Source: Actinoplanes flavus
Lineage (GTDB): Bacteria > Actinomycetota > Actinomycetes > Mycobacteriales > Micromonosporaceae
Assembly: GCF_017592555.1 (NCBI RefSeq)
Contig: NZ_JAGFNS010000004.1
Location: 1 to 64,000, forward strand
Reading direction: 5' to 3'
DNA: 64,000 nucleotides
The stretch's first letter is position 1. Each line of letters starts with the position of its first letter. The notes under the pieces are model-generated. The model was not told where the DNA came from and searched no databases. It worked only from the letters and a program-made list of their open reading frames with translations. Shown in pieces: positions 7,836 through 15,483 of the stretch. A program made the position numbers and the translations under genes.

Positions 7836-8584
7836 TCAGGTGGCGGCGTAGTTGCGCAGGGCGTGCAGGGCCGTCTCGGCGTGCGGCCCGCGCGTCGTGA
7901 GCCCGGAGTCGGCCGGCGTCAGCCGCTGAGCCCCGACCCGGCAGAACGCCCCGGCCGGACCGGTGATCACCGACTCGGCCCCCGGATCGCCGAACCGCCA
8001 GGTGGTGCCGTCGGGCGCGGTCAGCTCGCAGAACAGATCGGGAGCGGGCCGCCCGGCCAGCCGGTACGCGTACGGCAGCGTGTGGAAGCCCAGCCAGGCG
8101 ACGTGCCGCAGGCGCATGCTGTCCGGGTAGCCGATGCCGAGCGGCCCGGTGATGTCTCCAGGGCGTGCGCCCAGTGCTCGGCCAGCCGGGTGGTGGCCAG
8201 CGTCGGCGGCTTCAGCAACGACGCCACCCACTGCACCGGCTGCGTCGGATCGGCTGTCCGCAGCGCCGCGACCGATGCCCGCCGGGCGGCCCGCCACCGT
8301 GCGAACACCTCGGCGGGCGCGGCCGGCTCCGCTCGGACCAGCGCGTCCATGGCGTCGTCGACGTTGTCGCCGAGATCCCGCCAGCCGATGGCGTCCGGCG
8401 CGCCGCTCAGCGCGACCGGCACCGCCTCTTCGGTCTGGGCCAGGTGCAGCACGACGTCGGCGACGGTCCAGCCGGCGGCCGCGGACGGGGACAGCCATTC
8501 GGTGGCCGTGAGCCGGGCCAGTACCGACTCCAGTCGGTCCTGCTCGGCCGCGAGATCGTCGATGACTCCGGGACGGCTGTTCAT
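7836..8584 (-). pseudogene. DinB-type TIGR03084-like protein, frameshifted
   Basis: Two frames together give one recognisable protein. The first begins with ATG at 8584 (MNSRPGVIDDLAAEQDRLE) and carries the DinB/maleylpyruvate-isomerase-like helical N-terminus through RLAEHWAHALE. The second continues with ITGPLGIGYPDSMRLRHVAW and runs to the stop at 7836. Homologues read directly from the HWAHALD region into this second part. The switch is near 8148-8156, where GGAGAC in place of GGAC would explain a two-base gain. Related proteins occur in mycothiol producers and include mycothiol-dependent enzymes. It starts five bases after the preceding gene. A sequencing error is a fair alternative to a real frameshift. 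Confidence 0.75.
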
Positions 8585-8589
8585 GGCGG

Positions 8590-9249
8590 TCACTGTACGG
8601 GGCGGTTCCAGCCCGCCGGCAGTTCCGGCGGCAGCGGCGGCCAGGCGGGATCCGGGCGGAAGCCGCACCACGTGCCGTCGAACGGGAACGCGCCCGCCTC
8701 GACCAGCGCGATGATCTCCTTGCCGGCCCGGCGGACCCGGTCCTCGTCGTCCACCCAGTACGCCTCCGGCATCGCCAGCCGCTCCCGGAACAGCTCCTCG
8801 TCCTTCCAGGCCCAGCTGCGGTCCGGTTCGATCACCACGTCCAGATCCCAGTCGGCGGTGTCCAATCCGGCCAGATCGTCGTCGCGCCAGAGGACTGACG
8901 GGGCCTCCAGGTTCGCGTACCACCGGTAGAAGGTGCCGTCCGGCCGGAAGAACCACCGGATCGAGTAGTCCCGCCCGCGCGGATGCCAGCTCAGCACCCC
9001 GTGGTCGATGGTGTGCGGCGCCGGGACCCGCGGGGTCGCGGACCACTCCGGCAGCGGCGTCTGCAGCAGGGTTCGGCCGTCCGGCATGTTGGTGTGCCAG
9101 CCCTGTGTGCCGGCCGGCGCCCACAGCACGACCGCGTCGCCGCGCTCCTCGACCACCCGCAGCGGGAACACCAGCCCCACCTGTACCCGCTGCACGTGCC
9201 GCAGGTAGACGGTCTCACCGGGCACGAACTCGACGTTTCGCTTCGACAT
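8590..9249 (-). CDS. DUF402 domain protein
   Basis: A 219-residue cytoplasmic protein. The central part (HTIDHGVLSWHPRGRDYS, then RWYANLEAP and a DLDVVIEPD acidic run) matches the DUF402 fold, whose studied members are metal-dependent phosphatases acting on nucleotides or phosphonate intermediates. The acidic and aromatic residues around WDLDVVIEPDRSW are the likely metal-binding site. It starts ten bases after the PL11 gene and is followed closely by the frameshifted DinB-type gene. Its substrate cannot be told from sequence. Confidence 0.75.
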   Translation of the reverse strand: MSKRNVEFVPGETVYLRHVQRVQVGLVFPLRVVEERGDAVVLWAPAGTQGWHTNMPDGRTLLQTPLPEWSATPRVPAPHTIDHGVLSWHPRGRDYSIRWFFRPDGTFYRWYANLEAPSVLWRDDDLAGLDTADWDLDVVIEPDRSWAWKDEELFRERLAMPEAYWVDDEDRVRRAGKEIIALVEAGAFPFDGTWCGFRPDPAWPPLPPELPAGWNRPVQ

Positions 9250-9259
9250 GGGGTCGAGG

Positions 9260-11518
9260 CTATCGAGCCGCCGCCGCGGGGCGGGCCCCCCGGGGGCCCC
9301 CCCCCCCCGGCCGGGGTCCGCCCCGGGCCGGGCGCGGCACCGTCGACCAGTCGGTGTCCGAGGCCAGATAGAAGCTCGGGTACGACGGCTGGTTGTAGGT
9401 GGTCTGCTGGCGCGCCACCTCGACCCGGTACTGCGGGTCGTGCATGAGCGTGTACAGCTTGTGGTTCGTCACCTCGGTGCTCAGGTAGATCCGGATCGCC
9501 GAGGAGTCGGCGGTACGGACCAGCAGCTCCTCCCGCCAGTCGCCGAGGATGTCGGCGACCAGGCTCGGGTTGCCCTTCGTCCCGTTGTTGGCGAGAGTCC
9601 CCTCGGCGGTCAGAAGACGGCCACGGTTCCAGTCGTCGATGGTCGGCGTCACGGTCTGCGCCCCGTTGACGATCTGCGTGGTGAGGTCAGCCGACCAACG
9701 GATGCTCTGATTCGTACCGGGAATGGTGTTGGTCATGATCTGGCCTTTGGCGCTGTGCAGGCCGAGTGCCTCGGATCCGCCGGGCATGCTGGCCCACGAC
9801 TCGATGCCGCGGGTGCCGGGCAGCACGTCGCCGATCATGCCGCGGCCGGTGTCGCGCCCGGAGTAGGTGCCGAAGAGCACTTCACCGGTGGCCGCGTCCC
9901 GCATCGCCATGCCGTAGGGCGCCGACGTCGCGCCCTCGTGCACCGTGAAGATCTCCGGGCCGGGCCGGTCCGGATCGATGTCGGTCACGTGCATGGCGTC
10001 GCCGTGGCCGAGCCGTGCCTGCCCGCCGGCCGGCAGTGTGCCGAACGACGAGTACAGGACGCCGCCGTCGTGGTCGATCGTGGCGGAACCGTAGACGATC
10101 TCCTGCTTTCCGTCGAGGTCGACGTCGGCGGCGCTGAGCGAATGGAAGCCCTGCGTGGTGAGCTTGCCGTACTCGGGATCGGTGCCGTCCCGGCCGTGCG
10201 GCGAGTCGTTGAACGGGTTCGTCATCGGTGTCCAGCCGGAGTCGACGTACCAGTTCTCGGCCAGCCGCCGCCCGTTCCAGTGGTAGGCGACCAGGGTGGT
10301 GCGGGTGTAGTAGCCGCGGGCGAACACCGCCGACGGCCGTTTCCCGTCGAGGTAGGCCACTCCGGACAGGAACCGGTCGACCCGGTTGCCCGGTTCGATC
10401 CGGGCCATGGCGTAGTCGCCCCACATCAGGCCGTCGTCGTGGCGGCCCGGTTTGTAGTCGATGGTCTGCAGCTCACGGCCGGTGGCCCCGTCGAAGACGG
10501 TCAGGTACTCGGGTCCGTCGACGATGAATCCCTCGAAGGCGCGCAAATTGTTGCGGGTGCTGCGGGACGGCGCGTAGACGTCCATGAAGTAGTCGGTCAG
10601 CGCCTCGGCGTCGGCCCGGCTGAGCGGGTACTGGTACCGCGGCGCGATGCCGAACGCCTGCTCCAGGGTGGCCGGCCAGTTCCCGGCGACCACCTCCGGA
10701 TGGTCATGCCAGCCCAGGAACATGCCCACCACGTGCTCGTAGTAGCCGGCGGCGCTCAACCGGTGGTCCTCGGTGGGGGAGTGACCCGGCGTGGTGATGT
10801 AGCGTTCCCGGCCGTTGCGGATGGTCCTGGTGCCCGGCGCGGTCTTCATCATCATCTCAGCGCGGCCGTCGCCGTCGAAGTCGTAGACCAGGAACTGCGT
10901 GTAGTGCGCCCCGGCCCGGATGTTCACGCCCAGGTCGATGCGGTGCAGCAGGGTGCCGTCGGCCCGGTACGTGTCGACGTAGACCGGCCCGGTCCAGCCG
11001 ACCTGGGACACGTCCTTCGAGTTCGACGGGTCCCATTTGACGATGTACTCGTACGTCCCGTCACCGTCCACGTCGCCGACGCTCATGTCGTTGGCCGAAT
11101 ACGTGTAGGTCTCCCCGGCGGGCGTCACACCGTCCGCCGGCCTCTGCAACGGCAGGTCGCGGTAGTTGGCGGCCCACGGCTTGGCGGTGGCACCCGCGAC
11201 CCGGTACTTCGACGTCGCGGTGCCGTCGGCGTCGAGGTAGTTGGTGCTGTCGGTGACGGTGGCGATTTTCCGGCCGTCGCGGTAGATGTCGAAGTTCCGG
11301 CCGGTCAGCCCGGTCGCCGAGGAACCGGTGGCCTCGGTGCCGAGCAGCCGCCAGCTCAGGAAGACGCCCTCGCTGGTCGTGGCGGCCACCAGGCCGCGGT
11401 CCAGGCGCTCCAGTCGCGGTCCGCGCGGCGCGTGCGCCGCGGCGGACGAGGGGATGGCGGCGGCCAGGAGCATGGCCGCCGTGCAGGCTTTCAACAGCTT
11501 TCCGGTACGAGCGTCCAT
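9260..11518 (-). CDS. Secreted rhamnogalacturonan lyase, polysaccharide lyase family 11
   Basis: A 752-residue exported lyase that cleaves the backbone of rhamnogalacturonan I by beta-elimination. A signal peptide covers about residues 1-28. The rest is a beta-propeller with repeated calcium-binding aspartate motifs (DVDGDGTYEY, DFDGDGRAEM, DVDLDGKQEI), as in YesW/YesX-type enzymes. The ATG at 11518 is preceded by AGGAGAG. It is the fourth gene of an operon after two permeases and a binding protein, so the products are probably imported by that transporter. The last 25 or so residues are a proline-, glycine- and alanine-rich tail encoded over a run of 12 C bases at 9297-9308, where a frame error is possible. 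Confidence 0.92.
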   Translation of the reverse strand: MDARTGKLLKACTAAMLLAAAIPSSAAAHAPRGPRLERLDRGLVAATTSEGVFLSWRLLGTEATGSSATGLTGRNFDIYRDGRKIATVTDSTNYLDADGTATSKYRVAGATAKPWAANYRDLPLQRPADGVTPAGETYTYSANDMSVGDVDGDGTYEYIVKWDPSNSKDVSQVGWTGPVYVDTYRADGTLLHRIDLGVNIRAGAHYTQFLVYDFDGDGRAEMMMKTAPGTRTIRNGRERYITTPGHSPTEDHRLSAAGYYEHVVGMFLGWHDHPEVVAGNWPATLEQAFGIAPRYQYPLSRADAEALTDYFMDVYAPSRSTRNNLRAFEGFIVDGPEYLTVFDGATGRELQTIDYKPGRHDDGLMWGDYAMARIEPGNRVDRFLSGVAYLDGKRPSAVFARGYYTRTTLVAYHWNGRRLAENWYVDSGWTPMTNPFNDSPHGRDGTDPEYGKLTTQGFHSLSAADVDLDGKQEIVYGSATIDHDGGVLYSSFGTLPAGGQARLGHGDAMHVTDIDPDRPGPEIFTVHEGATSAPYGMAMRDAATGEVLFGTYSGRDTGRGMIGDVLPGTRGIESWASMPGGSEALGLHSAKGQIMTNTIPGTNQSIRWSADLTTQIVNGAQTVTPTIDDWNRGRLLTAEGTLANNGTKGNPSLVADILGDWREELLVRTADSSAIRIYLSTEVTNHKLYTLMHDPQYRVEVARQQTTYNQPSYPSFYLASDTDWSTVPRPARGGPRPGGGGPRGARPAAAAR
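9297..9308 (+). repeat. Run of 12 C
   Basis: A homopolymer within a nearly pure G/C stretch (about 9270-9345) at the 3' end of the lyase gene. Such runs are prone to slippage or base-calling errors, so the final residues of that protein are uncertain. Confidence 0.9.
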
Positions 11519-11553
11519 GCTCTCTCCTGGAAGTGGGGGATGGCGGTGGGGCG

Positions 11554-12867
11554 TCAGGCCGCGTCGATCTCCGTCTGGAGTTCCTTGATGAAGGACTCGG
11601 CCGCGGCCTGCGGGGTCCGCCGCTCGAAGAGCACCTCTTCGGTGTGCCGCTTGAGAATCGCCTCGATGCCGCTCGCGCCGTTGGGGGTGACGCGCGGGGC
11701 GGCGCCGACCTTGAGGGTGGCCAGGTACTCGGCGGCGGCCTTGTCGGTGTCGGCCAGCTTTCCGGTGATCGCCGACCGGACCGTGCTGTTCGAGGGCACT
11801 CCACGGTCGGTGAGCAGCACCTCGCCGGCCTCGGTGGTGTTCAGCAGGAAGTCGACGAACAGGGCGGCCTCGGCCGGGTGCTTCGACCGCGACGAGATCG
11901 ACCAGAACATCGACGGCTTGTAGTACGGGCTCTCCGCGGCGGCGGCCTGCCCGTTGGTGGGCAGCTTGAGCAGCTTGAGCTGCTGGCCGCTGGCCGCCGA
12001 CAACGAGGTGAGCTGGGTGTTCCACCAGGTGCCGAACGCGGAGGTGTTGGTGGCGGTGCCGGACTGGTCCAGCGACGCGCCGGCCCGCTCGACCGTCACC
12101 GACGGCGCCGGAGCAATGCCCTGCTTGGCGAGATCCAGCAGGTACTGCCAGTATCCGGCCAGCACGGCGGGCGGGATGGACACCTTGCCGGACGCGTCGT
12201 AGAGGGTGGCGCCGGCCTGGCGGGCCCAGATGTTCACGCCACCGGCGTCGAAGCCCCACGACTGTACGCCGGTGACCTTGCCGCCGCTGGCCTTCGACAC
12301 CTCGAGGCCGATGCGCTTGAGGTCGTCCCAGGTCCAGGTGGAGTCGTCCGGGACCGGGATCTTGTACTGCTCCAGCAGGGTGGTGTTGACGACCATCGAG
12401 TACGCGGCCACACCGGTCGGTACGGCGTACTGCTTGCCGTCGACCTTGCCGGTGTCCAGGGCGGCCGGGTCGATGCCGTCGGTCTTCAGGTGTTTCGCGG
12501 CGGTGCCGAGGTCGAGCAGGGCGCCGCGTTCGGCGTACGAGGCGAGGTAGAGCTCGTCCATCTGGATGATGTCGGGGGCGTCGTTGGCGGCGACCGTGGT
12601 GGCGAGGCTGTCCCAGTAGCCGTTCCACTCCTTGAACTCGCCGGAGATGGTGATGTTCGGGTACTTCTTCGTGAACAGGTCGATCGCCTGCTGCGTCCGC
12701 TTGTGCCGGGCGTCCGATCCCCACCAGGTGAAACGCAGCTTCACCGCGTCCTTGGAAATCTCCCCGCCGGCATCGCCGCCACCACCGCCGCAGGCGGCCA
12801 GAGTGGAGGCGGCGACGGCGCCGGCGCCGAGGGAAAGCAGGGAACGCCGGGAAAGACCGTTATTCAT
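11554..12867 (-). CDS. Sugar ABC transporter substrate-binding lipoprotein (CUT1)
   Basis: A 437-residue extracellular solute-binding protein of the family 1 type. The N-terminus has an SRR motif, a hydrophobic core and the lipobox LAAC at about residues 22-25, so it is membrane-anchored by lipid and may use the Tat route. LRFTWWGSDARH is typical of CUT1 binding proteins. AGGAGG lies nine bases before the ATG. It follows the two permease genes and precedes the PL11 lyase, so rhamnogalacturonan oligosaccharides are the likely ligand. No ATPase gene is in the operon. Confidence 0.92.
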   Translation of the reverse strand: MNNGLSRRSLLSLGAGAVAASTLAACGGGGGDAGGEISKDAVKLRFTWWGSDARHKRTQQAIDLFTKKYPNITISGEFKEWNGYWDSLATTVAANDAPDIIQMDELYLASYAERGALLDLGTAAKHLKTDGIDPAALDTGKVDGKQYAVPTGVAAYSMVVNTTLLEQYKIPVPDDSTWTWDDLKRIGLEVSKASGGKVTGVQSWGFDAGGVNIWARQAGATLYDASGKVSIPPAVLAGYWQYLLDLAKQGIAPAPSVTVERAGASLDQSGTATNTSAFGTWWNTQLTSLSAASGQQLKLLKLPTNGQAAAAESPYYKPSMFWSISSRSKHPAEAALFVDFLLNTTEAGEVLLTDRGVPSNSTVRSAITGKLADTDKAAAEYLATLKVGAAPRVTPNGASGIEAILKRHTEEVLFERRTPQAAAESFIKELQTEIDAA

Positions 12868-12882
12868 GTCGATTTCCTCCTG

Positions 12883-13770
12883 TTATTTGATGCCGGTGGT
12901 GGCGATGCCTTTGACCAGGTAGCGCTGGCCGATCAGGAAGGCCAGGAAGATCGGGAGCAGGGAGACGACGCTCATCGCGAACATGGAGCCCCAGGAGGTC
13001 GACACGGTGGCGTCGACGAAGGAGCGCAGGGCGACCGGGACGGTGTACATGTCCGGGTCGGTCAGGTAGATGAGCTGGCTGAAGAAGTCGTTCCAGGTCC
13101 AGATGAACGTGAAGATGGTGGTGGTGGCCAGAGCGGGCAGCATCAACGGCAGGATGACCTGGGCGAAGATGCGGGGGTGGCCGGCGCCGTCGATGCGGGC
13201 GGCCTCGTCGAGTTCCTTCGGGAGGCCGCGGATGAACTGGACCATCAGGAACACGAAGAACGCGTCGGTGGCGAGTAGTTTGGGGACGATCAACGGCAGG
13301 AACGTGTTGATCCAGCCGAGGTTCGAGAACGCGATGTATTGCGGCACGATCAATACATGGATCGGCAGCATGATGGTGCCGAGCATGACGGCGAACCACA
13401 GTTTTCTGCCGGTGAAGTCGAGCCGGGCGAAGGCGTAGGCGGCCATCGAGCAGGACACCAGGTTGCCGATGATGCAGCCGAGCACCACGATCGCCGAGTT
13501 GACCAGGTAGTGGCCGAACGGGGAGGCCAGCGCGTTCCAGCCCTCGCCGTAGTTGCGGGTCTCCAGGCCGTCCAGGATCAGCCCCGGAGACCGGAAGATG
13601 ACGTTGTTCGGCCGTAGTGAGCTGACCACCATCCACAGCACCGGATACAGCATGACCAGGGTTAGCAGGCCGAGGCCGGCGTGTTTCGCCAGACTTCTCC
13701 CACGGCGGCGCACCGGTGCGGCTTCCACGGTGATCGGCACGGGTGTGACGCGTTCTTTGAGGTCAGTCAT
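12883..13770 (-). CDS. Sugar ABC transporter permease, MalG type
   Basis: A 295-residue inner-membrane permease with about six transmembrane helices. The EAA loop that contacts the ATPase is visible as DEAARIDGAGHPRIF followed by LPLM. Its ATG overlaps the end of the upstream permease by eight bases, which indicates translational coupling. It pairs with that MalF-type subunit and with the binding protein that follows 15 bases later to import sugars, here probably rhamnogalacturonan fragments. Confidence 0.92.
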   Translation of the reverse strand: MTDLKERVTPVPITVEAAPVRRRGRSLAKHAGLGLLTLVMLYPVLWMVVSSLRPNNVIFRSPGLILDGLETRNYGEGWNALASPFGHYLVNSAIVVLGCIIGNLVSCSMAAYAFARLDFTGRKLWFAVMLGTIMLPIHVLIVPQYIAFSNLGWINTFLPLIVPKLLATDAFFVFLMVQFIRGLPKELDEAARIDGAGHPRIFAQVILPLMLPALATTTIFTFIWTWNDFFSQLIYLTDPDMYTVPVALRSFVDATVSTSWGSMFAMSVVSLLPIFLAFLIGQRYLVKGIATTGIK

Positions 13771-14656
13771 CGTAGAAGACCCACTTCTTCGCGGCCCAGA
13801 AGTTGAGGGCGGTGAACGCGGCGATGATGATCAGCAGGAGCCAGGCCAGGGCGGAGGCGTAGCCCATGTCGAAGTTGTGGAAGCCGCGCTGGTAGAGGTA
13901 GAGCGTGTAGAACATGGTCGAGTCCGATGGGCCGCCGGTGCCGCCGGAGACGACGAAGGCCTGGGTGAACGACTGGAACGCGTGGATGATCTGCAGCACC
14001 AGGTTGAAGAAGATGATCGGTGACAGCAGCGGCAGCGTGATCCGGCGGAACTGTGTGAACTTTCCGGCGCCGTCGACCTGGGCGGCTTCGTAGTACATGA
14101 CCGGGATCTGGCGTAGTCCGGCCAGGAAGATCACCATGGGCGCGCCGAACGTCCACACGTTCAACACGATCAACGTGGACAGTGCAGTATCGGGATCGGA
14201 GATCCAGCCGCGTCCCGTCAACCCGAACAGGTTGAGGAACTGGTTGAACAGACCCTCCGCACCGAAGATCTGCCGCCACAACACCGCGATCGCGACACTC
14301 GACCCCAGCAGCGACGGCAGATAAAATGCCGACCGGTAGAACGCCAGCCCGCGCATCCCCCGGTCCAGCAGCATCGCCAACCCCAACGCCGCTGCGAGCT
14401 GCAGTGGCACCGAGATCAGCACATAGGTGAACGTGACACCGAGCGCATGATGCAGCCGGTCATCACCAAGCATCCGGGTGACGTTCTCCAAGCCGTTGAA
14501 CCGCGGCGGCTGGATCAGGTTGTAGTCGGTGAACCCGAGCACGAACGACGCCGCCACCGGCCCCGCGGTGATCAGCACCAGCCCGGCGAACCAGGGCAAC
14601 AGGAAGAGGTACGCGGCCTTGTCGTCACGCTTACGAACGAAGCCGAGGGCGCTCAC
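13763..14656 (-). CDS. Sugar ABC transporter permease, MalF type
   Basis: A 297-residue permease, first gene of the rhamnogalacturonan operon. Six or so helices and the EAA loop YEAAQVDGAGKFTQFRRI are present. I choose the GTG at 14656 because AAGGAGG lies six bases before it; a GTG at 14680 in the same frame would add eight residues but has no ribosome binding site. The upstream region holds a perfect LacI-type palindrome and an AAACGAT-type site. The ATPase must come from elsewhere, as with MsiK in streptomycetes. Confidence 0.92.
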   Translation of the reverse strand: MSALGFVRKRDDKAAYLFLLPWFAGLVLITAGPVAASFVLGFTDYNLIQPPRFNGLENVTRMLGDDRLHHALGVTFTYVLISVPLQLAAALGLAMLLDRGMRGLAFYRSAFYLPSLLGSSVAIAVLWRQIFGAEGLFNQFLNLFGLTGRGWISDPDTALSTLIVLNVWTFGAPMVIFLAGLRQIPVMYYEAAQVDGAGKFTQFRRITLPLLSPIIFFNLVLQIIHAFQSFTQAFVVSGGTGGPSDSTMFYTLYLYQRGFHNFDMGYASALAWLLLIIIAAFTALNFWAAKKWVFYDD

Positions 14657-14731
14657 ATGACCCTCCTTCTCGTCGAACACCAGTGAGCAGCTAGAACGAA
14701 GCGCTCACCTCCCGGCCGGGGTCCAGCAGGA

Positions 14732-14745
14732 GGAAAGCGCTTTCC
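14732..14745. promoter_or_regulatory. Perfect LacI-type operator GGAAAGCGCTTTCC
   Basis: A perfect 14-base palindrome with a central GCGC, 76 bases before the MalF-type start. It begins four bases after a weak -10 (CAGACT), so a bound repressor would sit over the transcription start. Confidence 0.75.
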
Positions 14746-14749
14746 ACGG

Positions 14750-14778
14750 AGTCTGCATGGGTGTGACGAACACGTCAA
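14750..14778 (-). promoter_or_regulatory. Promoter candidate for the rhamnogalacturonan operon
   Basis: On the minus strand TTGACG (14778-14773) is followed after 17 bases by CAGACT (14755-14750). The -35 is good and the -10 weak, which suits a controlled promoter. The 14732-14745 palindrome lies directly downstream. Confidence 0.45.
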
Positions 14779-14799
14779 CGGTTTCAAGGCGGTAAATTC

Positions 14800-14811
14800 T
14801 GGATCGTTTCA
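14800..14811 (-). promoter_or_regulatory. AAACGAT-type operator, second site
   Basis: TGAAACGATCCA on the minus strand matches TAAAACGATTCA at 1845 and 2960 in 10 of 12 positions. It lies about 20 bases upstream of the -35 hexamer of the transporter operon and may mark a regulon shared with the acetylesterase. Confidence 0.5.
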
Positions 14812-14956
14812 GATGCCGCAAGCGCGGACGTCCGCCTCATTTGCAAGATCATCTTTGAATGATTCAACCGAGGCGCCGGCCGCCCGGTCCACACGCTCCG
14901 GACGATGTTCCCGTCACCAGGTGAAATTCCCGGTCACACCTCGACCAGGCCCGTCG

Positions 14957-14990
14957 AAGGTTCTAACCTTGAGCCCCGGCGAACGCCGGG
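14957..14990 (+). promoter_or_regulatory. Palindrome and hairpin before the STAS gene
   Basis: AAGGTT-CT-AACCTT (14957-14970) is a perfect 14-base inverted repeat. Four bases later CCCGGC-GAAC-GCCGGG (14975-14990) can form a 6-base-pair hairpin. Both lie within 52 bases of the STAS start, the second right before its GGAAGG ribosome binding site. The first could be an operator and the second a translation-affecting hairpin. Confidence 0.45.
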
Positions 14991-15008
14991 TAACGGAAGG
15001 CAAACGCG

Positions 15009-15335
15009 ATGACCGCTACCACGGTCGCCGTCAACACCGGCCCCGACGGAACCCTTGTCATCCAGCTCCGTGGCGTGCTCAACGCCGAACATGCGGCTGA
15101 TCTACGCCACACCCTCATCCGCGCCATCCGGCACACCCGGCCGTCGTGCCTGATCCTCGACCTGGCCGGAGTTCGGGAAATCGACGCGATCAGCCTCGGT
15201 GCCCTGGCTGCCGCCTGCCACCTCGGCGACGTCCAGCACGTCGCCGTCTACCTCGACCACTCACCGGAACCGCTGGCCAGACAACTGACCGCGGCCGGTG
15301 TCGCGCACCACCGGCTTCGCGGCATCATGCGGTGA
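15009..15335 (+). CDS. STAS domain protein, anti-sigma factor antagonist type
   Basis: A 108-residue single-domain STAS protein. Such proteins bind anti-sigma kinases and are switched by phosphorylation of a serine in the pattern DSxGLG. Here that region reads REIDAISLGAL (residues 57-66): the usual phospho-acceptor is Ala60 and the nearest serine is Ser62. It may therefore be non-switchable or regulated differently. No anti-sigma kinase gene is adjacent. The last codons and stop form the first unit of a 47-base tandem array that runs to the convergent GGDEF gene. Confidence 0.85.
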   Translation: MTATTVAVNTGPDGTLVIQLRGVLNAEHAADLRHTLIRAIRHTRPSCLILDLAGVREIDAISLGALAAACHLGDVQHVAVYLDHSPEPLARQLTAAGVAHHRLRGIMR

Positions 15336-15483
15336 GCGCCATTGCGGTCGCCCACCACCGGCTTCGCGGCATCATGCGGTGAGCGCCATTGCGGTCGCCC
15401 ATCACCGGCTTCGCGGCATCATGCGGTGAGCGTCGCCGTGTTCGCGTACCACCGGCTTCGCGGCGTCACGCGGTGAGCGCCAC
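15307..15483. repeat. Four-copy 47-base tandem array across two convergent gene ends
   Basis: The motif ACCGGCTTCGCGG begins at 15310, 15357, 15404 and 15451, exactly 47 bases apart. Copies 1 to 3 are nearly identical and copy 4 is divergent. Copy 1 encodes the last residues of the STAS protein (HRLRGIMR and stop). Copy 4 contains the stop codon of the GGDEF gene on the other strand. Each unit carries GCATCATGC, able to form a small hairpin. Confidence 0.95.

Noticed and set aside
8021..9124. A 367-residue frame spanning the DinB-type N-terminus
   Set aside because: Only its middle part (from 8584 to about 8150) is genuine; the start is a shadow of DUF402 and the end is read in the wrong frame after the frameshift.
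9248..11923. An 891-residue plus-strand frame
   Set aside because: It lies opposite the PL11 lyase and the binding-protein gene and shows no family features.
12883..13636. Alternative frame inside the MalG-type gene
   Set aside because: It is offset from the permease frame and gives a histidine/arginine-rich product without helices.
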